NCBI GenBank assembly: GCA_937901055.1
Contig: CALCGO010000136.1
Span: 1-40,308, forward strand
Source of the DNA: an uncultured Rhodobacterales bacterium
Lineage (GTDB): Bacteria > Pseudomonadota > Alphaproteobacteria > Rhodobacterales > Rhodobacteraceae
Length of the DNA stretch: 40,308 bases
Direction of reading: 5' to 3'
Under the pieces are notes generated by a model. It ran no database searches. It had not been told where the DNA came from and was given only the letters and a program-made list of their open reading frames with translations. The position numbers were made by a program, and so were the translations under genes. Shown in pieces: positions 1-7,654 of this stretch. Within the stretch, counting starts at the first letter, position 1; every line of letters starts with the position of its first letter.

Positions 1-548
1 CTATCGGGAATATCCTGATCTGGCACCAGTGGTACATTTGCCGCCCTAATTCCTTGATAAGCCAAATATATGCACGTCGGTGTCTTGGATGTACGGCTAA
101 CTCCAACGAGAATGACATCGGCTTGTCGCAGATATTCAGCACTTAGACCATCGTCATGCGAGATAGCGTAATCAATCGCGGATACCCGTTCCAGATAATC
201 CTTATCAACTTTGTACTGTTTACCAGGCTGGCCAGTTGGTTGAAGTCCATCAAGATCTTCGAACGCCTTCATAACAGGACCAAGTAAGGAGATTGCCTTG
301 AAGCCCAGTTTCTGACTTGCGGCCTCAATCAATTTGGTGATTTCCGCACTGACAATCGTATAAATAACTAAATCTACGCTTCCGAAGTCAGATACCAGTG
401 ATTTCGCACGCTCAATACTTCGGACAAACGGGTACATAGTGATTTCGACCGGCATCGCGACGAACTGGCTAGCGACCGCGTCTGCCGCTGCAGTAACAGT
501 TTCGCCAGTAGCGTCTGACATTAGTACTATTTGATAGGTTTTCGACAA
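1..548 (-). CDS. ppsR: Pyruvate, water dikinase / PPDK regulatory protein (DUF299), partial
   Basis: This is a bifunctional serine/threonine kinase and phosphorylase of the DUF299 family. The family switches PEP synthase or pyruvate phosphate dikinase on and off by (de)phosphorylating the target enzyme. About 182 of the usual ~275 residues are present; the C-terminus lies beyond the left edge. The N-terminus reads SKTYQIVLMSDATGETV, and the conserved P-loop-like GVSRTSKTP is visible near residue 160, both family hallmarks. The start is a TTG at 548-546, supported by GGAG seven bases upstream; no ATG or GTG fits as well. It is transcribed away from hemE, and a DUF299 gene opposite hemE is the usual left flank of the alphaproteobacterial origin. 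Which dikinase it controls cannot be told from the window. Confidence 0.9.
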   Translation of the reverse strand, partial: MSKTYQIVLMSDATGETVTAAADAVASQFVAMPVEITMYPFVRSIERAKSLVSDFGSVDLVIYTIVSAEITKLIEAASQKLGFKAISLLGPVMKAFEDLDGLQPTGQPGKQYKVDKDYLERVSAIDYAISHDDGLSAEYLRQADVILVGVSRTSKTPTCIYLAYQGIRAANVPLVPDQDIPD

Positions 549-569
549 TGCGATGCTCCGAAATCTGCT

Positions 570-578
570 TGTGGATTA
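570..578 (-). other. DnaA box, 8/9 match
   Basis: TGTGGATTA is the complement of TAATCCACA, one mismatch from the consensus TTATCCACA. It lies 22 bases upstream of the ppsR-like start inside the putative oriC. Confidence 0.6.
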
Positions 579-700
579 TTTAGGGGGTAACTTATGGAGA
601 AGTCCATCTAGTCCACAGGAGAATTTTCTTATGAAAGTTTTACACACCATTTGATTTTCTATTCACATTTTTATACTTGGGGACAGAAGATTTTGCCGCT

Positions 701-709
701 TGTGGATAA
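701..709 (-). other. DnaA box, perfect 9/9
   Basis: TGTGGATAA is the exact complement of TTATCCACA. It sits directly after the AT-rich stretch at 618-680, a common arrangement of a high-affinity DnaA box beside an unwinding element. Confidence 0.8.
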
Positions 710-766
710 AAACTGCGCTTTTCACAAAACAATTTACAAAATAACGCATATAGGCGCAGATGTCGC

Positions 767-775
767 TATGGATAA
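767..775 (-). other. DnaA box, 8/9 match
   Basis: TATGGATAA is the complement of TTATCCATA, one mismatch from consensus. It has the same orientation as the perfect box at 701-709. Confidence 0.55.
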
Positions 776-801
776 CCCTGTGCAAAACTATCTAAACGCG
801 G

Positions 802-810
802 TAATCCACA
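802..810 (+). other. DnaA box, 8/9 match
   Basis: TAATCCACA on the plus strand is one mismatch from consensus. It is the only one of the four good boxes in this orientation and the one nearest hemE. Confidence 0.6.
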
Positions 811-877
811 TTATTCAGACTATCTACTATCAACCACCACTTCTCTTAAATATTTATATTATAAGAGGGAGAACAAA

Positions 878-1915
878 ATGACCGGATCGCCAAAGAAAAC
901 TTTGCTTCGCGCACTAGCTGGGGAAACGCTAAATACGCCTCCTGTTTGGATGATGCGTCAAGCTGGACGATATTTGCCAGAATATCGCGAGTTACGCGCC
1001 ACAGCAGGTGGGTTTTTAGACCTATGCTATAACCCGGAATTTGCTACAGAAGTTACAATGCAACCAATCCGTCGATATGGGTTTGATGGCGCGATCCTGT
1101 TTGCCGATATTTTGTTGCTACCCCAGGCATTGGGAATGGATCTTTGGTTTGAAACAGGTGAAGGACCACGGCTTAATCCGGTAACTTGTGCGGCTGATTT
1201 GGGTAAACTAAAGGGCAAAGATGACATTCATGATGTTCTAGGACCGGTTTATGAGACCGTTAAGCGTCTTTCAGGGGAACTTCCCAAGGAAACTACGTTG
1301 ATCGGCTTTGCTGGGGCTCCTTGGACGGTTGCGACCTATATGGTTGCTGGTCGAGGAACAGTTGATCAAGGGCCAGCGCGTGAATGGATGTACCGTGATC
1401 CGATCGGTTTCGGGCAGCTTATTGATCTTATCACAGAATCGACGATTGAATATCTAGCGAAGCAGGTCGAAGCGGGAGCGGAAGTTATCAAATTGTTTGA
1501 TAGCTGGGCCGGTGCGCTTGGCGGGTCTTGTTTTGAAGAATATGCATTGAAACCAGCGATTAGGATCGCGACAGAGCTGAAAGCCCGGTTCCCGGGACTG
1601 CCCGTAATCGGTTTTCCGCGCGGTGCGGGTGGTGGATATATCAAGTTCGCGGATGCTGGCGTTTTTGATGGTGTTGCGATTGATACGTCCGTACCAGCAG
1701 ATTGGGCACGAGATGTACTGCAAAATAAAGTTACCGTACAAGGCAACCTTGATCCAATGTTGCTAATCACTGGTGGGGAGTCTTTGGAACGCGAAACTAG
1801 GAGGCTGGTGGAAATTCTTGGTCAGGGACCATATATTTTTAACCTAGGACACGGAATTACACCACAAGGCGATCCCGCCAATGTTGAAAAAATGTTGAAA
1901 GTTATCAGAGGGTAA
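878..1915 (+). CDS. hemE: Uroporphyrinogen decarboxylase
   Basis: HemE removes the four acetate carboxyl groups of uroporphyrinogen III to give coproporphyrinogen III in the cytoplasm, a step shared by haem and bacteriochlorophyll synthesis. The 345-residue length is normal. The N-terminal signature PPVWMMRQAGRYLPEYR (residues 21-37, with the substrate-binding arginines) and the GFAGAPWTVATYM motif are present. The ATG has a good upstream GAGGGAG at 865-871. It is the first gene of a rightward run and is followed four bases later by hemJ, another enzyme of the same pathway, so the two are surely co-transcribed. Its promoter must overlap the putative oriC. Confidence 0.98.
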   Translation: MTGSPKKTLLRALAGETLNTPPVWMMRQAGRYLPEYRELRATAGGFLDLCYNPEFATEVTMQPIRRYGFDGAILFADILLLPQALGMDLWFETGEGPRLNPVTCAADLGKLKGKDDIHDVLGPVYETVKRLSGELPKETTLIGFAGAPWTVATYMVAGRGTVDQGPAREWMYRDPIGFGQLIDLITESTIEYLAKQVEAGAEVIKLFDSWAGALGGSCFEEYALKPAIRIATELKARFPGLPVIGFPRGAGGGYIKFADAGVFDGVAIDTSVPADWARDVLQNKVTVQGNLDPMLLITGGESLERETRRLVEILGQGPYIFNLGHGITPQGDPANVEKMLKVIRG

Positions 1916-1919
1916 CCGC

Positions 1920-2372
1920 GTGTCTGACTTTCTATTATCAGCTTATCCATGGATATTGTCCCTACACATTGTGTCGGTGATATCATGGATGGCCGGTATG
2001 TTTTATTTGCCGCGGCTGTTTGTATATCACGCAGAAACCGCACCCGTTGGCAGCGAGCAGTCCGAGATTTTCAAGGTTATGGAGCGTAAACTGCTGCGGG
2101 CGATCATCAATCCAGCGATGACAGCGACATGGGTATTTGGTCTGTGCCTTGTTTTCACTCCGGGTATTGTAGACTGGTCGTCAGTTTGGCCTTGGGTGAA
2201 AGCGGCTATGGTTATTAGTATGTCGGGATTTCACGGCTGGCTGTCAGCGCGACGTAAAGAATTTGAGCGGGACGAAAACACGCGAAGCGGGCGCACATAC
2301 CGTATATCGAACGAAATACCGACGGTATTGATGTTAATCATCGTATTTATGGTAATTCCAAAGCCATTTTGA
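1920..2372 (+). CDS. hemJ: Protoporphyrinogen IX oxidase, HemJ type
   Basis: HemJ is the small membrane enzyme that oxidises protoporphyrinogen IX to protoporphyrin IX in bacteria lacking HemY or HemG. The protein has 150 residues and about four hydrophobic helices. The first holds the family pattern with His16 (in SLHIVSVISWMAGMFYLPRL) and His37, residues linked to haem binding and activity. The start is GTG, four bases after the hemE stop. The pairing with hemE places two late haem steps in one transcript. The C-terminus ends with a hydrophobic helix, TVLMLIIVFMVIPKPF. Identification from the N-terminal pattern and length is firm. Confidence 0.93.
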   Translation: MSDFLLSAYPWILSLHIVSVISWMAGMFYLPRLFVYHAETAPVGSEQSEIFKVMERKLLRAIINPAMTATWVFGLCLVFTPGIVDWSSVWPWVKAAMVISMSGFHGWLSARRKEFERDENTRSGRTYRISNEIPTVLMLIIVFMVIPKPF

Positions 2373-2374
2373 TC

Positions 2375-2391
2375 ACCAATTGACAATTGGT
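2375..2391. repeat. 17-bp inverted repeat upstream of rho
   Basis: ACCAATTGACAATTGGT is a perfect palindrome around a single central A, three bases after the hemJ stop. It could be an operator or a transcript-end hairpin. It has no T-run behind it, so it is not a classic intrinsic terminator. Confidence 0.5.
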
Positions 2392-2420
2392 TGGAAAAAC
2401 CGATATGTAACTGCAAGCAC

Positions 2421-2435
2421 GGGCGGTCCTCGCCC
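2421..2435 (+). promoter_or_regulatory. Short GC hairpin in the rho leader
   Basis: GGGCG and CGCCC form a perfect 5-bp stem around a GTCCT loop in the 134-base gap before rho. It is followed by AAAAT rather than T's. Rho genes are commonly autoregulated through their leader; this hairpin is a candidate element, but the role is inferred. Confidence 0.3.
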
Positions 2436-2506
2436 AAAATGTGCGCTCCCCAATTGAAAAGCTTTGCATGGCGGTTGCCGTGTGGACGCAGAACTATGGT
2501 AAATTT

Positions 2507-3778
2507 ATGGAAATCGAAAAACTATCTTTAGCCGAATTGAAGGCTAAAACTCCGGCGGACTTGTTGGCTACTGCCGAGGATCTGGATATCGAGAACGCAT
2601 CATCTATGCGCAAGGGCGATATGATGTTCGCGATCCTAAAGGAAATGGCCGAAGATGGCGTCGAGATTTCCGGTGACGGGGTGGTCGAGGTTCTAAAAGA
2701 CGGTTTCGGGTTCTTACGCTCACCAGCAGCAAACTATTTGGCTGGGCCAGAAGATATATACGTTAGCCCAGAACAAATCCGCAAATTCTCGCTTCGGACC
2801 GGAGATACTGTCGACGGCGTTATCAAGGCACCGGGCGAAGGTGAAAAGTATTTCGGCTTGGTGAACGTTTCGCTAATCAATTTCGAAGACCCGGAAAAGT
2901 CGAAGCATAAAATCAACTTTGACAATCTCACACCGCTTTATCCGGACGAACGACTGGTGATGGAGATCGAAGATCCCACCATCAAGGACAAGACTCCACG
3001 GATTATTGATCTAGTGGCGCCTATTGGTAAAGGACAGCGGTCATTGGTTGTAGCGCCACCTAGAACTGGTAAGACCATGATTTTGCAGAATATTGCGAAG
3101 TCTATTGCAGCGAACCACCCAGAATGTTTCTTGATTGTACTATTGGTGGACGAGCGACCCGAAGAAGTCACGGATATGCAGCGTAGTGTTAAGGGTGAGG
3201 TTGTAGCCTCCACGTTCGATGAACCTGCTTCGCGACACGTAGCGGTCGCGGAAATGGTTATCGAGAAAGCGAAACGGCTTGTTGAGCATAAACGTGATGT
3301 CGTGATCCTATTGGATTCCATCACGAGACTTGGCCGCGCATTTAACACTGTTGTCCCGTCATCTGGCAAGGTTTTGACCGGTGGTGTTGATGCGAACGCC
3401 CTGCAACGCCCAAAGCGTTTCTTTGGTGCGGCACGTAATATCGAAGAAGGCGGTTCGCTTACAATTATCGCGACTGCGCTGATTGATACAGGCAGCCGGA
3501 TGGACGAGGTTATTTTCGAGGAATTCAAAGGTACGGGTAACTCCGAGGTCGTGCTTGATCGTAAGATTGCGGATAAACGCGTGTTCCCGGCCATCGACAT
3601 TCTGAAATCCGGCACGCGGAAAGAGGAACTGCTCGTAGAAAAATCCGAGTTGTCCAAGATGTTCCTGCTTCGCCGCATTCTGAACCCGATGGGCACAACA
3701 GATGCTGCGGAATTCTTGCTTGGTAAGATGAAGCAAACGAAGACAAATTCGGAATTCTTCGATTCTATGAACAGCTAA
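2507..3778 (+). CDS. rho: Transcription termination factor Rho
   Basis: Rho is the hexameric RNA-dependent ATPase helicase that ends transcription at untranslated, C-rich RNA. I chose ATG 2507 (MEIEKLSLAELKAKTPADLL), giving 423 residues, the usual length in this group. An in-frame GTG at 2441 would add 22 residues that do not look like a Rho N-terminus. Seen in order: the Rho N-terminal helical domain; the cold-shock-like RNA-binding domain (GFGFLRS); and the RecA-like ATPase with Walker A APPRTGKT near residue 185 and Walker B VVILLDSITRLGRAFN. The shine-Dalgarno before 2507 is poor. The gene ends in an intrinsic terminator at 3798-3826. Confidence 0.96.
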   Translation: MEIEKLSLAELKAKTPADLLATAEDLDIENASSMRKGDMMFAILKEMAEDGVEISGDGVVEVLKDGFGFLRSPAANYLAGPEDIYVSPEQIRKFSLRTGDTVDGVIKAPGEGEKYFGLVNVSLINFEDPEKSKHKINFDNLTPLYPDERLVMEIEDPTIKDKTPRIIDLVAPIGKGQRSLVVAPPRTGKTMILQNIAKSIAANHPECFLIVLLVDERPEEVTDMQRSVKGEVVASTFDEPASRHVAVAEMVIEKAKRLVEHKRDVVILLDSITRLGRAFNTVVPSSGKVLTGGVDANALQRPKRFFGAARNIEEGGSLTIIATALIDTGSRMDEVIFEEFKGTGNSEVVLDRKIADKRVFPAIDILKSGTRKEELLVEKSELSKMFLLRRILNPMGTTDAAEFLLGKMKQTKTNSEFFDSMNS

Positions 3779-3797
3779 TGCCTGTTTTATTTCGATG

Positions 3798-3826
3798 AAA
3801 ACCCGGGCAAAGTCTCGGGTTTTTTC
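3798..3826 (+). terminator. Intrinsic terminator after rho
   Basis: AAAACCCG (3798-3805) and CGGGTTTT (3816-3823) form an 8-bp stem with a 10-base loop, running straight into a T6 tract. It separates rho from mnmE, whose ATG follows 24 bases later. Confidence 0.85.
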
Positions 3827-3849
3827 ATTAATTACAGAGAGATACGGAT

Positions 3850-5148
3850 ATGCAAGACACAATTTTCGCATTGGCAACGGCGCGTGGCCGGGCAGGTGTT
3901 GCGGTTGTGCGGGTATCTGGCCCGTTAGCTTGGGATGCGGTGTCCGGGATGGTTAACGACTTACCAAAACCAAAGCGACCCGCGCTTCGTATCGTTCGGA
4001 AGTTGGACAGAGAGGCTCTTGACGAAGCCCTGATCTTGACCTTCGACTCTGGTGCTAGCTTTACAGGCGAGCGCGTGGTTGAGATACATTTGCATGGCTC
4101 TGCTGCTGTAGTGGCGGCGGTTTTGCGTGAGCTTTCGAATAGCGCCGGTGTGAGATTGGCGTCGGCTGGCGAGTTCACACGTCAGGCACTCGATAACGGG
4201 CGGATGGACTTGGCGCAGGTTGAAGGTTTGGCTGACTTGATCGACGCTGAAACCGAAGCGCAGCGACGCCAGGCACTTACCGTCATGCGCGGTGCGCTGA
4301 GTGAAAAAACCCGGGTTTGGCGGGAGACGTTGATACGTGCAGTGGCGCTGTTAGAGGTCACTATCGATTTCGCAGACGAAGAAGTACCGGTAGACGTCTC
4401 ACCAGAAGTACTAGAGCTGATCGATATTGCCCGGCGCGGGATGCAGACCGAAGCAGACGGTAGCAGCATTTCGGAGCGGATCCGAGACGGGTTTGAAGTC
4501 GCTATTATAGGGCGTCCAAATGTTGGAAAATCCACCCTTTTGAATACGTTAGCGAAAAAGGATGCAGCGATTACATCAGAGATCGCTGGTACTACACGTG
4601 ACGTTATCGAGGTTCGGATGGATCTAGGCGGTTTGCCAATCACGTTGCTGGATACCGCTGGGCTGCGTGAATCTAAAGATGAAATCGAAGTTCTGGGAGT
4701 AGAACGTGCAAGAACGCGTGCGGATGCGGCTGACATTCGTGTGTTTTTACTTGAAGCTGGCGAGATGCACGAAGACTTGGGTGTAACGCACAGGGGTGGT
4801 GATATAGTCGCGTATGGTAAGGCCGACATGTTCAGCACGGACAGCTTGTCCGTTTCCGGGTTAACGGGAGTTGGCGTTGAAAAGTTGTTGAACCTTCTAT
4901 CTGAGGAACTTTCAGGTAGGGCCATTGGCGCCAGTTCGGCGGTTAGGGAGCGGCATCGTATTGCCTTGGTAGACGGGATAGCGGCGCTGAACAGCGCGGA
5001 GGTGCATGTGAAAGCTGGTGGCGAATGGTCTGATTTGGCCGCTGAAGACATGCGGCAAGCCTTGCGATCTTTAGATTCTATGATAGGGCGTGTAGATGTG
5101 GAAAATGTGCTAGATGTGATATTTTCCAGCTTCTGTATCGGTAAATAG
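3850..5148 (+). CDS. mnmE: tRNA modification GTPase MnmE (TrmE)
   Basis: MnmE works with MnmG to build the 5-(carboxy)aminomethyl group on wobble uridine U34 of several tRNAs, using tetrahydrofolate, FAD and GTP. The protein has 432 residues. The N-terminal folate-binding domain opens with DTIFALATARGRAGVAVVRV. The G domain carries G1 GRPNVGKST (about residues 220-228), the switch region AGTTRDV and G3 DTAGLR (about 268). The C-terminus is the invariant CxGK motif, here CIGK, whose cysteine is needed for activity. The gene stops 11 bases before the chosen mnmG start and the stop lies just outside the parS site, so the two partners form an operon. Confidence 0.97.
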   Translation: MQDTIFALATARGRAGVAVVRVSGPLAWDAVSGMVNDLPKPKRPALRIVRKLDREALDEALILTFDSGASFTGERVVEIHLHGSAAVVAAVLRELSNSAGVRLASAGEFTRQALDNGRMDLAQVEGLADLIDAETEAQRRQALTVMRGALSEKTRVWRETLIRAVALLEVTIDFADEEVPVDVSPEVLELIDIARRGMQTEADGSSISERIRDGFEVAIIGRPNVGKSTLLNTLAKKDAAITSEIAGTTRDVIEVRMDLGGLPITLLDTAGLRESKDEIEVLGVERARTRADAADIRVFLLEAGEMHEDLGVTHRGGDIVAYGKADMFSTDSLSVSGLTGVGVEKLLNLLSEELSGRAIGASSAVRERHRIALVDGIAALNSAEVHVKAGGEWSDLAAEDMRQALRSLDSMIGRVDVENVLDVIFSSFCIGK

Positions 5149-5151
5149 GAG

Positions 5152-5167
5152 TGTTTCACGTGAAACA
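5152..5167. promoter_or_regulatory. parS: parS centromere site 1 (perfect)
   Basis: TGTTTCACGTGAAACA is the exact 16-bp consensus palindrome bound by chromosomal ParB. It spans the mnmE-mnmG junction and covers the spacer between the mnmG ribosome-binding site (5147-5151) and its likely GTG start. The parA and parB genes lie 2.5-3.3 kb downstream. Confidence 0.95.
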
Positions 5168-7022
5168 TATGTTCGATGTAATCGTTATAGGCGGTGGTCA
5201 CGCAGGGTCAGAGGCGGCGCAGGCGGCGGCCCGAATGGGTGTGAAAACAGTCCTTATCACGTTGGCGTTCGATAAAATCGGTGAAATGTCCTGTAATCCC
5301 GCCATCGGCGGGCTTGGAAAAGGACATCTTGTTAGGGAAATCGATGCGCTTGATGGTGTGATGGGTCGAGTGGCGGATCAAGCTGGTATCCAATTTAGGC
5401 TGCTAAACCGCCGGAAGGGACCCGCAGTACAGGGTCCACGAGCACAAGCTGATCGTCGGATATACAAAACAGCGATGCAAGCCGAGTTCAAAAACCGACC
5501 AAACTTGGAAGTTTTACAAGCAGAAGTAGCGGACTTGATCGTTTCGCATGGACGCGTAGAGGGCGTGGTTCTGGTTGACGGCAGTGTAATAACCGCCGGC
5601 GCGGTAATCCTGACAGCAGGTACGTTCCTTCGCGGAGTAATCCATATAGGCGGTGAAACGCATACCGGTGGTCGGATGGGGGACAAGTCGTCGATAGCTT
5701 TGGCTGAGAGAATTGATGCGTTGGGCTTGCCTTTGGGGCGCCTGAAGACGGGGACACCACCTAGATTGGATGGGCGAACCATCAACTGGGATGGGCTGGA
5801 GATGCAAAAAGGCGATGACTCTCCCACGATGTTTTCGTTCATGTCAGACGAGCCGACAGCGCGGCAGGTTTCCTGTGGGATTACACACACTAATAGCCAA
5901 ACACATGATATTATTCGGAAAAATCTAGATAAATCAGCAATGTATAGCGGGAAGATCGAAGGGGTTGGACCTAGGTATTGCCCTTCGATAGAAGACAAAA
6001 TTGTTCGATTCGCCGATAAAGATAATCACCAAGTTTTTCTGGAACCGGAGGGCTTGAATAACCCGACTATATACCCGAATGGTATCTCGACCTCGTTACC
6101 ATTGGAGGTACAAGAAGCGTATGTCACTTCGATAAGAGGCCTGGAAAACGTTAAAATCTTGCAACCCGGCTATGCGATTGAATACGATTATATAGACCCG
6201 AGGGCGTTACGGTCGACATTGGAAGTTAAGACGGCCCCAGGGCTCTACTTCGCCGGTCAGGTAAACGGAACCACGGGATACGAGGAAGCGGCCGCACAGG
6301 GGCTTGTGGCTGGGTTGAATGCAGCGCTGGCTGTTAAGGACCGCGAGCCTTTGTTTTTTGACCGTGCTGATGGTTACATTGGGGTAATGATAGATGATTT
6401 GGTAACGCGCGGTGTTTCGGAGCCGTACCGGATGTTTACTTCCAGAGCAGAATATCGACTTTCTCTGCGCGCGGATAATGCAGATCAACGCCTAACGCCG
6501 ATTGGGGTGTCTATGGGATGTGTTTCAGACCAAAGAAAAAAGGTGTTTGACGAACGCATGGAGTCTTTGACAAAAGCCAAAACGAGTTGCGAGAACCTGT
6601 CAGTTTCGCCAAAGGAAGCAGGCGAATATGGCATCAAGGTAAACCAAGACGGAGTTCGGCGTACGGCTATTGATCTGCTGTCATATCAAGATGTGAGTAT
6701 ATCCAAACTATCGAATATTTGGGCTGAGCTATCAGACATGCCAGCAAAAATTGCACAACAAGTTGAGAACGACGCACGTTATGCGCATTATATTGAACGC
6801 CAAAAGAGAGATGTTGAAGCGATGCGACGGGACGAGGCGTTGAAAATTCCGGCGGATTTCAACTATGAAAATATAGTCGGGCTGTCGAATGAGCTACGAA
6901 GCAAATTATCGAGCATACAGCCATCAACGTTGGGGCAAGCTGGAAGGATTGATGGGATGACGCCCGCGGGGCTTACGCTAATACTAGCTAGTATACGCAA
7001 ACCGAAGAAGCGCTCGGCATGA
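5160..7022 (+). CDS. mnmG: tRNA uridine-5-carboxymethylaminomethyl modification enzyme MnmG (GidA)
   Basis: MnmG is the FAD-dependent partner of MnmE in U34 modification of tRNA. The Rossmann FAD motif GGGHAGSEAA starts near residue 11, and CNPAIGGLGKGHL and GTFLRGVIHIG are family signatures. GTG 5160 (MKHMFDVIVIGG, 620 residues) was chosen because AGGAG at 5147-5151 is eight bases upstream. GTG 5151 lies immediately after AGGAG, and ATG 5169 is 17 bases away; both remain possible. The initiation region overlaps a perfect parS, so the first residues are spelled by the centromere site. The stop overlaps the rsmG start in ATGA, implying coupled translation. The C-terminal helical domain that binds MnmE is complete. 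Confidence 0.96.
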   Translation: MKHMFDVIVIGGGHAGSEAAQAAARMGVKTVLITLAFDKIGEMSCNPAIGGLGKGHLVREIDALDGVMGRVADQAGIQFRLLNRRKGPAVQGPRAQADRRIYKTAMQAEFKNRPNLEVLQAEVADLIVSHGRVEGVVLVDGSVITAGAVILTAGTFLRGVIHIGGETHTGGRMGDKSSIALAERIDALGLPLGRLKTGTPPRLDGRTINWDGLEMQKGDDSPTMFSFMSDEPTARQVSCGITHTNSQTHDIIRKNLDKSAMYSGKIEGVGPRYCPSIEDKIVRFADKDNHQVFLEPEGLNNPTIYPNGISTSLPLEVQEAYVTSIRGLENVKILQPGYAIEYDYIDPRALRSTLEVKTAPGLYFAGQVNGTTGYEEAAAQGLVAGLNAALAVKDREPLFFDRADGYIGVMIDDLVTRGVSEPYRMFTSRAEYRLSLRADNADQRLTPIGVSMGCVSDQRKKVFDERMESLTKAKTSCENLSVSPKEAGEYGIKVNQDGVRRTAIDLLSYQDVSISKLSNIWAELSDMPAKIAQQVENDARYAHYIERQKRDVEAMRRDEALKIPADFNYENIVGLSNELRSKLSSIQPSTLGQAGRIDGMTPAGLTLILASIRKPKKRSA

Positions 7023-7654
7023 GTGCTGTAGCGACCTCCCAAGCAAGCTTTGCTGGAATGTTTGATGTTTCACGTGAAACAATGGATCGGCTGCAAGCGT
7101 ATGCGGCTTTGTTGGTAAAGTGGAACCCGAAGATAAATTTAGTAGCGAAGTCGACAATACCAGATGTTTGGCACCGGCACATGGCAGATTCCGCACAACT
7201 TTGGTCGCTGGCGCCGCAAGGGGTGAAGACATGGATGGATATCGGATCGGGTGCCGGATTTCCAGGGCTAGTGATCGGCGCTATCGCAGCAGAAAAGGCG
7301 CCGGATTTGGCGGTTACACTTGTCGAAAGCGACAGAAGAAAAGCCATATTTCTTCAATCAGCCGCAAGAGAGATGGGAATCACAGTAAAAGTAGTAGCGA
7401 AGCGAATTGAACATCTGGAGCCACAGAATGCAGATATACTATCTGCACGGGCACTTTCTTCACTTCCACAACTTCTTGAATTTGCAACAAAACACAGAAA
7501 GCCAGACGGTGTCTGCTTGTTTCCCAAGGGCGCAAGGGTCGATTCGGAATTGACCGAAGCCTCATCATGTTGGCATATGGCATACGAGACATTTCCTAGT
7601 ATGACTGATCCCGACGCAGTTATACTCCGTATTGGAGAATTCAAGCGTGTCTAA
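7019..7654 (+). CDS. rsmG: 16S rRNA (guanine-527-N7)-methyltransferase RsmG (GidB)
   Basis: RsmG methylates N7 of G527 in 16S rRNA; loss of the enzyme is known to give low-level streptomycin resistance. The protein has 211 residues. The SAM-binding loop DIGSGAGFPGLV begins at Asp74 and the N-terminal NLVAKS...WHRHMADS pattern is typical. The start ATG overlaps the mnmG stop by four bases. A perfect parS (7066-7081) lies within codons 16-21 and encodes part of FDVSRET, a stretch often seen at this place in RsmG proteins. The 3' end overlaps the parA start by eight bases, tying tRNA/rRNA modification and partition genes into one transcript. Confidence 0.96.
   Translation: MSAVATSQASFAGMFDVSRETMDRLQAYAALLVKWNPKINLVAKSTIPDVWHRHMADSAQLWSLAPQGVKTWMDIGSGAGFPGLVIGAIAAEKAPDLAVTLVESDRRKAIFLQSAAREMGITVKVVAKRIEHLEPQNADILSARALSSLPQLLEFATKHRKPDGVCLFPKGARVDSELTEASSCWHMAYETFPSMTDPDAVILRIGEFKRV
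7066..7081. promoter_or_regulatory. parS: parS centromere site 2 (perfect, inside rsmG)
   Basis: This is a second exact TGTTTCACGTGAAACA, within the rsmG reading frame, about 1.9 kb from site 1 and about 570 bases upstream of parA. Two identical 16-mers flanking one gene next to parAB are not expected by chance. Confidence 0.95.

Larger units (their letters stand above)
549..877. other. oriC: Putative chromosomal replication origin (oriC)
   Basis: This 329-base gap between the divergent ppsR-like and hemE genes has no convincing gene. It is AT-rich, above all at 618-680 and 841-865. It holds one perfect DnaA box (701-709), three boxes with one mismatch (570-578, 767-775, 802-810), and weaker 7/9 matches at 609-617, 638-646, 659-667 and 779-787. 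The stretch 618-680 would suit a DNA unwinding element. An inverted repeat CTCTTA/TAAGAG at 843-848 and 862-867 lies just upstream of hemE. From known biology, the origins of Caulobacter and Rickettsia lie beside hemE, and parA/parB with parS lie nearby, as here. The gap must also carry the promoters of both flanking genes, which I cannot pin down. Origin function is inferred. Confidence 0.75.

Noticed and set aside
651..881. 76-codon open frame in the ppsR-hemE gap
   Set aside because: It overlaps the hemE start, is spelled by the AT-rich, DnaA-box-bearing origin sequence, has no ribosome-binding site and resembles no protein.
2405..2410. Start-stop ATG-TAA as a regulatory upstream ORF of rho
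   Set aside because: Such hexamers are frequent by chance and there is no ribosome-binding site. It is mentioned only as part of the leader.
2441..2506. Upstream GTG start for rho
   Set aside because: The added 22 residues do not resemble a Rho N-terminus. ATG 2507 gives the usual length and the usual MEIEKLSLAELK-type opening.
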